Source: Verrucomicrobiota bacterium (GTDB taxonomy: Bacteria > Verrucomicrobiota > Verrucomicrobiia > Limisphaerales > JACRJZ01). Taken from it: a stretch of 7,856 bases of DNA. Below the pieces are notes generated by a model. It had not been told where the DNA came from. It ran no database searches and saw only the letters and a program-made list of their open reading frames with translations. A program made the translations under genes and the position numbers. How positions within the stretch are numbered: position 1 is the stretch's first letter; each line of letters opens with the position of its first letter. Where the stretch lies: the NCBI GenBank assembly GCA_022711695.1, contig JAKLEJ010000157.1, positions 1-7,856 on the forward strand, written 5' to 3'. Shown here piece by piece: positions 6,334 to 7,856 of the stretch.

Positions 6334-6464
6334 GCCGCAAGGAACTCAAAGATCACAAAGACCGAGAAGCAGAGGTTGAAGTAACGGAGACAAGCCGGTT
6401 CTCATTCGAGTTCGAATTGAGGAGCCCGCCTTGCCTCTTTGCGTTTCCTTGCGTTCCTTGCGGC
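6334..6464. repeat. Imperfect inverted-repeat element (MITE/REP-like)
   Basis: The left arm (6334-6361, starting GCCGCAAGGAACTCAAAGA) and right arm (6436-6464, ending GCGTTCCTTGCGGC) are inverted copies. The outer 17 bases match with two differences and the inner ends share TCTTTG. Between them lies a second nested structure, CAAGCCGG...CCGCCTTG (6391-6398/6426-6433), closing on the palindrome ATTCGA-GT-TCGAAT (6404-6417). The whole 131 bases can therefore fold into a long interrupted hairpin. The right arm also contains near-tandem TCCTTGCG units. No reading frame inside it looks real. Confidence 0.6.
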
Positions 6465-6496
6465 CAATCTCGGGTCCAAGATTTTGGGCCGGCGGG

Positions 6497-6619
6497 GAGC
6501 AGGTGACGTTGGCGATGGTGTTCACCGATGTCGTTGGCTCGACGGCGTTGGGCGAGGAAATCCGGGATGAGGCGATGAAGGGGTTTCCGGGGAAGTTCAG
6601 GTTGTGGGCGGTGGCGTAG
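6497..6619 (+). pseudogene. 5' remnant of a class III adenylate/guanylate cyclase gene
   Basis: The frame reads GEQVTLAMVFTDVVGSTAL and continues GEEIRDEAMK up to about 6580, then GFPGKFRLWAVA and a stop at 6617-6619. The FTDVVGST block is the first metal-binding motif of class III nucleotide cyclases, which make cAMP or cGMP; the Asp of FTD normally binds metal. Only about 28 residues of a roughly 180-residue catalytic domain remain, with no second Asp, no substrate-specifying Lys/Asp and no transition-state Asn/Arg. It cannot be an active cyclase. The homology breaks off abruptly around 6580, suggesting deletion or insertion rather than gradual decay. Confidence 0.65.
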
Positions 6620-6718
6620 CCGTGGTGTCGAGGCCGATGTTCGGCAGCTCAGGTTGTTCCGACGGAGCACGGGAACGTCTTTGCATTTTCTTCTCCCGTT
6701 TCTTAGTCTCCTCGCGCG

Positions 6719-6919
6719 ATGGATGCGGGATTCCAATACGACGTCTTCCTCAACCACAGCGCGAAGGACAAGCAGGCAGTGCCTGTGCCCAACGTGGCGC
6801 GCCCGCTGGCGGAGCGGTTGCCGATGGCCGTGCGCCGGCGCCTGCTGACTGTCCCTCCACTTTCAACCATCGTCGGCCCTGAAGTCACAGACAATTCCGC
6901 CCCGGCGAACATCAGATGA
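6719..6919 (+). pseudogene. 5' remnant of a TIR-domain gene
   Basis: The frame opens MDAGFQYDVFLNHSAKDKQA, which matches the start of bacterial TIR proteins (Y/F-DVFLSHS-x-KDK). It then has a small insertion-like PVPNV, followed by ARPLAERL (27-34), the first helix of the fold. After residue 34 the homology shifts frame: the usual DG-R segment appears in another frame at about 6823 (DGRAPAP). The expected W-DEW and catalytic Glu regions are missing, and the rest (VPPLSTIVGPEVTDN) is unrelated. TIR proteins of this kind commonly act in NAD-consuming defence or signalling; this copy cannot. Its stop overlaps the ORF6N start as ATGA, so the frame may still be translated as a 66-residue leader for the next gene. 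Confidence 0.6.
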
Positions 6920-7482
6920 ACTCCACGAGCGATATATCGTCCTTGATTGAGCCGGCACACGTCGAGCAGGCCGTTCTCTTGATTCGCGGGCATCGGGTGA
7001 TGCTGGACCGCGATTTGGCCGCGCTCTACGGGGTTGAAACTAAGAACCTTAACAAGGCGGTCCAGCGCAATCTCGACCGTTTTCCAGCCGATTTCATGTT
7101 CCAACTTACTGCGGATGAGGCGAATGCTTCAAGGTTCCAATTTGGAACCTTGAAGCGCGGACAGAACATCAAGTATCTGCCTTATGCCTTCACCCAAGAA
7201 GGAGTCGCCATGCTGTCGAGCGTGCTGCGGAGCTCGCGCGCGGTGCAGGTCAACATCGCCATCATGCGCGTGTTCGTGCGTTTGCGGGAAACGCTGGCCC
7301 TACACAAGGAACTCGCCCACAAACTGGCCGAACTGGAGCGCAAAATCGAAGGCCACGACGCCAACATCCGCACGTTGTTCGATGCCATCCGCCAATTGAT
7401 GAGGCCGCCGGCCAAACCCGGACGGGAAATCGGCTTCCACATCAAGGAATCCACCGTGCCCTACCGCGTGAAAACGAGATGA
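6916..7482 (+). CDS. ORF6N-domain DNA-binding/antirepressor-like protein
   Basis: The 188-residue protein appears intact. Residues 14-100 form an ORF6N domain (PF10543): VEQAVLLIRGHRVMLDRDLAALYGV, NLNKAVQRNLDRFPADFMFQL, and LKRGQNIKYLPYAFTQEGVAMLSSVL. RSSRAVQVNIAIMRVFVRLRE follows, then a coiled coil over about 125-162 and the usual tail IGFHIKE (172-178). This domain occurs in phage antirepressors and in many chromosomal genes of environmental bacteria. DNA binding is the presumed role; no target is known. ATG 6916 overlaps the stop of the TIR remnant frame (ATGA) and has no clear ribosome binding site of its own. The coding sequence contains a perfect palindrome at 7126-7156, at residues about 71-81, where the protein reads ASRFQFGTLK. 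No partner gene, integrase or phage structural gene is in the window. Confidence 0.88.
   Translation: MNSTSDISSLIEPAHVEQAVLLIRGHRVMLDRDLAALYGVETKNLNKAVQRNLDRFPADFMFQLTADEANASRFQFGTLKRGQNIKYLPYAFTQEGVAMLSSVLRSSRAVQVNIAIMRVFVRLRETLALHKELAHKLAELERKIEGHDANIRTLFDAIRQLMRPPAKPGREIGFHIKESTVPYRVKTR
7126..7156. repeat. Perfect 15-base inverted repeat inside the ORF6N gene
   Basis: GCTTCAAGGTTCCAA (7126-7140), a single T (7141), then TTGGAACCTTGAAGC (7142-7156): the two arms are exact reverse complements with a one-base centre, and pairing stops at 7125/7157. It lies wholly within coding sequence, between the two conserved halves of the ORF6N domain. It could be an operator for a dimeric DNA-binding protein, possibly this protein itself, or an mRNA hairpin affecting translation, or a recombination remnant. 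Confidence 0.9.
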
Positions 7483-7821
7483 CCATGCCTGGCGAATTTG
7501 AAGGAGAGGCGTCAGGAGAGGAGCTGAGGTGGCTGAGGTGTCAGATGAGGTGTCAAACCATAGCTTGGTTCATTTTGAACGGGCAATCTGTAGCATTGCC
7601 GTACACTGTAAAACATTATCATAAACAGCCTTGGGTCATGCAGACATCGTGCGGCGTGGCACTTTACGGGTGAGGTCGCCGAGGTCGTTTTCACCGGCTA
7701 ATGGCTCGTGCGGAGGGGAGCGAGGATGCATTCCGGACAAGGGGCATTCGATCTGTGGCTCGCCGCGAGAAGCAAATCCAGGATTGCGCCGGCGCCGCGC
7801 CCTGCCGTTTAATCGCTGCCA
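7483..7821. other. Intergenic region between ORF6N gene and right-edge gene
   Basis: No convincing gene is present in these roughly 340 bases. TGAGGTG occurs three times (7525-7531, 7534-7540, 7546-7552) and the two last copies extend to TGAGGTGTCA. The stretch 7553-7640 is visibly richer in A and T than the rest of the window and includes TTGCCG followed 17 bases later by TCATAA, a poor promoter candidate for the downstream gene. No T-tailed terminator for the ORF6N gene is obvious. Confidence 0.5.
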
Positions 7822-7856
7822 GTGACCAAATCGGCACAGTTCAAGCAGATGCTGCA
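7822..7856 (+). CDS. Start of a possible phosphoenolpyruvate mutase-like gene (only 11 codons in window)
   Basis: GTG at 7822 opens the frame MTKSAQFKQML, and an in-frame TAA at 7810-7812 rules out a conventional start further upstream. The segment resembles the N-terminus of phosphoenolpyruvate mutases, which typically begin with K-(T/S)-x-Q-(L/F)-K-Q-M-L just before the EAHNGLSA active-site region. PEP mutase makes phosphonopyruvate, the entry step of phosphonate synthesis. Eleven residues are too few for a firm call; other isocitrate lyase/PEP mutase family members or unrelated proteins could start this way. If correct, it gives a possible substrate link to the cytidylyltransferase and CDP-alcohol phosphotransferase on the other side of the accessory region. 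No good ribosome binding site is visible. Confidence 0.4.
   Translation, partial: MTKSAQFKQML

Larger units (their letters stand above)
6085..6915. other. Divergent accessory intergenic region with hairpins, an inverted-repeat element and gene remnants
   Basis: About 830 bases separate the minus-strand operon from the plus-strand ORF6N gene. From left to right it holds the operon's leader, the palindrome at 6169-6180, a 7-base-stem hairpin (6241-6260), a second small hairpin (6308-6320), an imperfect inverted-repeat element (6334-6464), the 5' stub of a class III cyclase gene (about 6497-6619) and the 5' stub of a TIR gene (6719-6919). A 9-base direct repeat TCAGGTTGT occurs at 6597-6605 and 6649-6657. 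The pattern is one of repeated small insertions and decay rather than a single intact mobile element; no transposase is seen. Confidence 0.65.

Noticed and set aside
6081..6356. Minus-strand frame of 91 codons upstream of the operon ending in the Met-Arg-His overlap
   Set aside because: Composition is unlike a protein and it runs through the hairpin repeats; only its last three codons, with their own ribosome binding site, seemed worth noting.
6353..6757. Minus-strand frame of 134 codons across the repeat element and gene stubs
   Set aside because: Arg/Pro-rich with no motif; the plus strand carries the recognisable cyclase and TIR fragments.
7479..7673. Plus-strand frame of 64 codons overlapping the ORF6N stop as ATGA
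   Set aside because: The overlap is tempting, but the product covers the TGAGGTG repeats and AT-rich stretch and shows no domain or protein-like composition.
7631..7825. Plus-strand frame of 64 codons ending at the right-edge gene start
   Set aside because: Arg/Gly/Ser-rich with no motif; its stop overlapping the GTG looks coincidental.
1..7856. CRISPR arrays, tRNA and rRNA genes, transposase or integrase genes
   Set aside because: No regularly spaced direct repeats, cloverleaf or rRNA-like stretch, or transposase/integrase motifs were found on reading both strands.

Overview
The window is GC-rich and gene-dense on the minus strand, with a repeat-laden accessory stretch at the right. The best guess for the source is a Verrucomicrobiota member (Pedosphaeraceae/Limisphaerales-like) or a close PVC relative. 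This rests on the high GC, an ORF6N-domain gene next to TIR and class III cyclase remnants, and intergenic hairpin repeats of a kind I recall from such genomes. It is a judgement from memory, not a measurement.

Left part, all minus strand. Positions 1-1539 hold the N-terminal 513 residues of a membrane sensor protein: signal peptide, periplasmic ABC-substrate-binding-like sensor domain, one membrane helix and a PAS domain. It runs off the left edge just where a kinase core would be expected. After a gap of about 316 bases comes a four-gene block read right to left. It encodes a CDP-alcohol phosphatidyltransferase with an extra N-terminal domain (6084-4966), a flippase-like LPG_synthase_TM membrane protein (4966-3926), a stand-alone nucleotidyltransferase of the phosphocholine/inositol-phosphate cytidylyltransferase type (3929-3150) and a CPA2-type cation/proton antiporter (3118-1856). 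The first three overlap as TGATG and ATGA, which implies translational coupling. The antiporter follows after 31 bases.

The first three genes fit one pathway. A small phosphorylated or phosphonylated alcohol is activated with CTP, the CDP-activated group is transferred by the CDP-alcohol phosphotransferase, and the product may be handled by the polytopic membrane protein. The two leading hypotheses are a CDP-inositol route to inositol phospholipids, related to IPCT/DIPPS enzymes, and a phosphonolipid or phosphonate-conjugate route. The second is suggested by the right edge: the last 35 bases (from GTG 7822, plus strand) start a protein resembling the N-terminus of phosphoenolpyruvate mutase.

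Right part, 6085-7856. The divergent intergenic region contains a start-site arrangement for the operon, compact hairpins, an imperfect inverted-repeat element (6334-6464), and decayed 5' ends of a class III nucleotide cyclase gene (about 6497-6619) and a TIR-domain gene (6719-6919). The TIR remnant overlaps by ATGA an apparently intact ORF6N-domain gene (6916-7482). Inside the ORF6N gene lies a perfect 15-base inverted repeat with a single central base (7126-7156), the most striking non-coding signal in the window. A locally AT-richer stretch without a convincing gene follows before the edge ORF.
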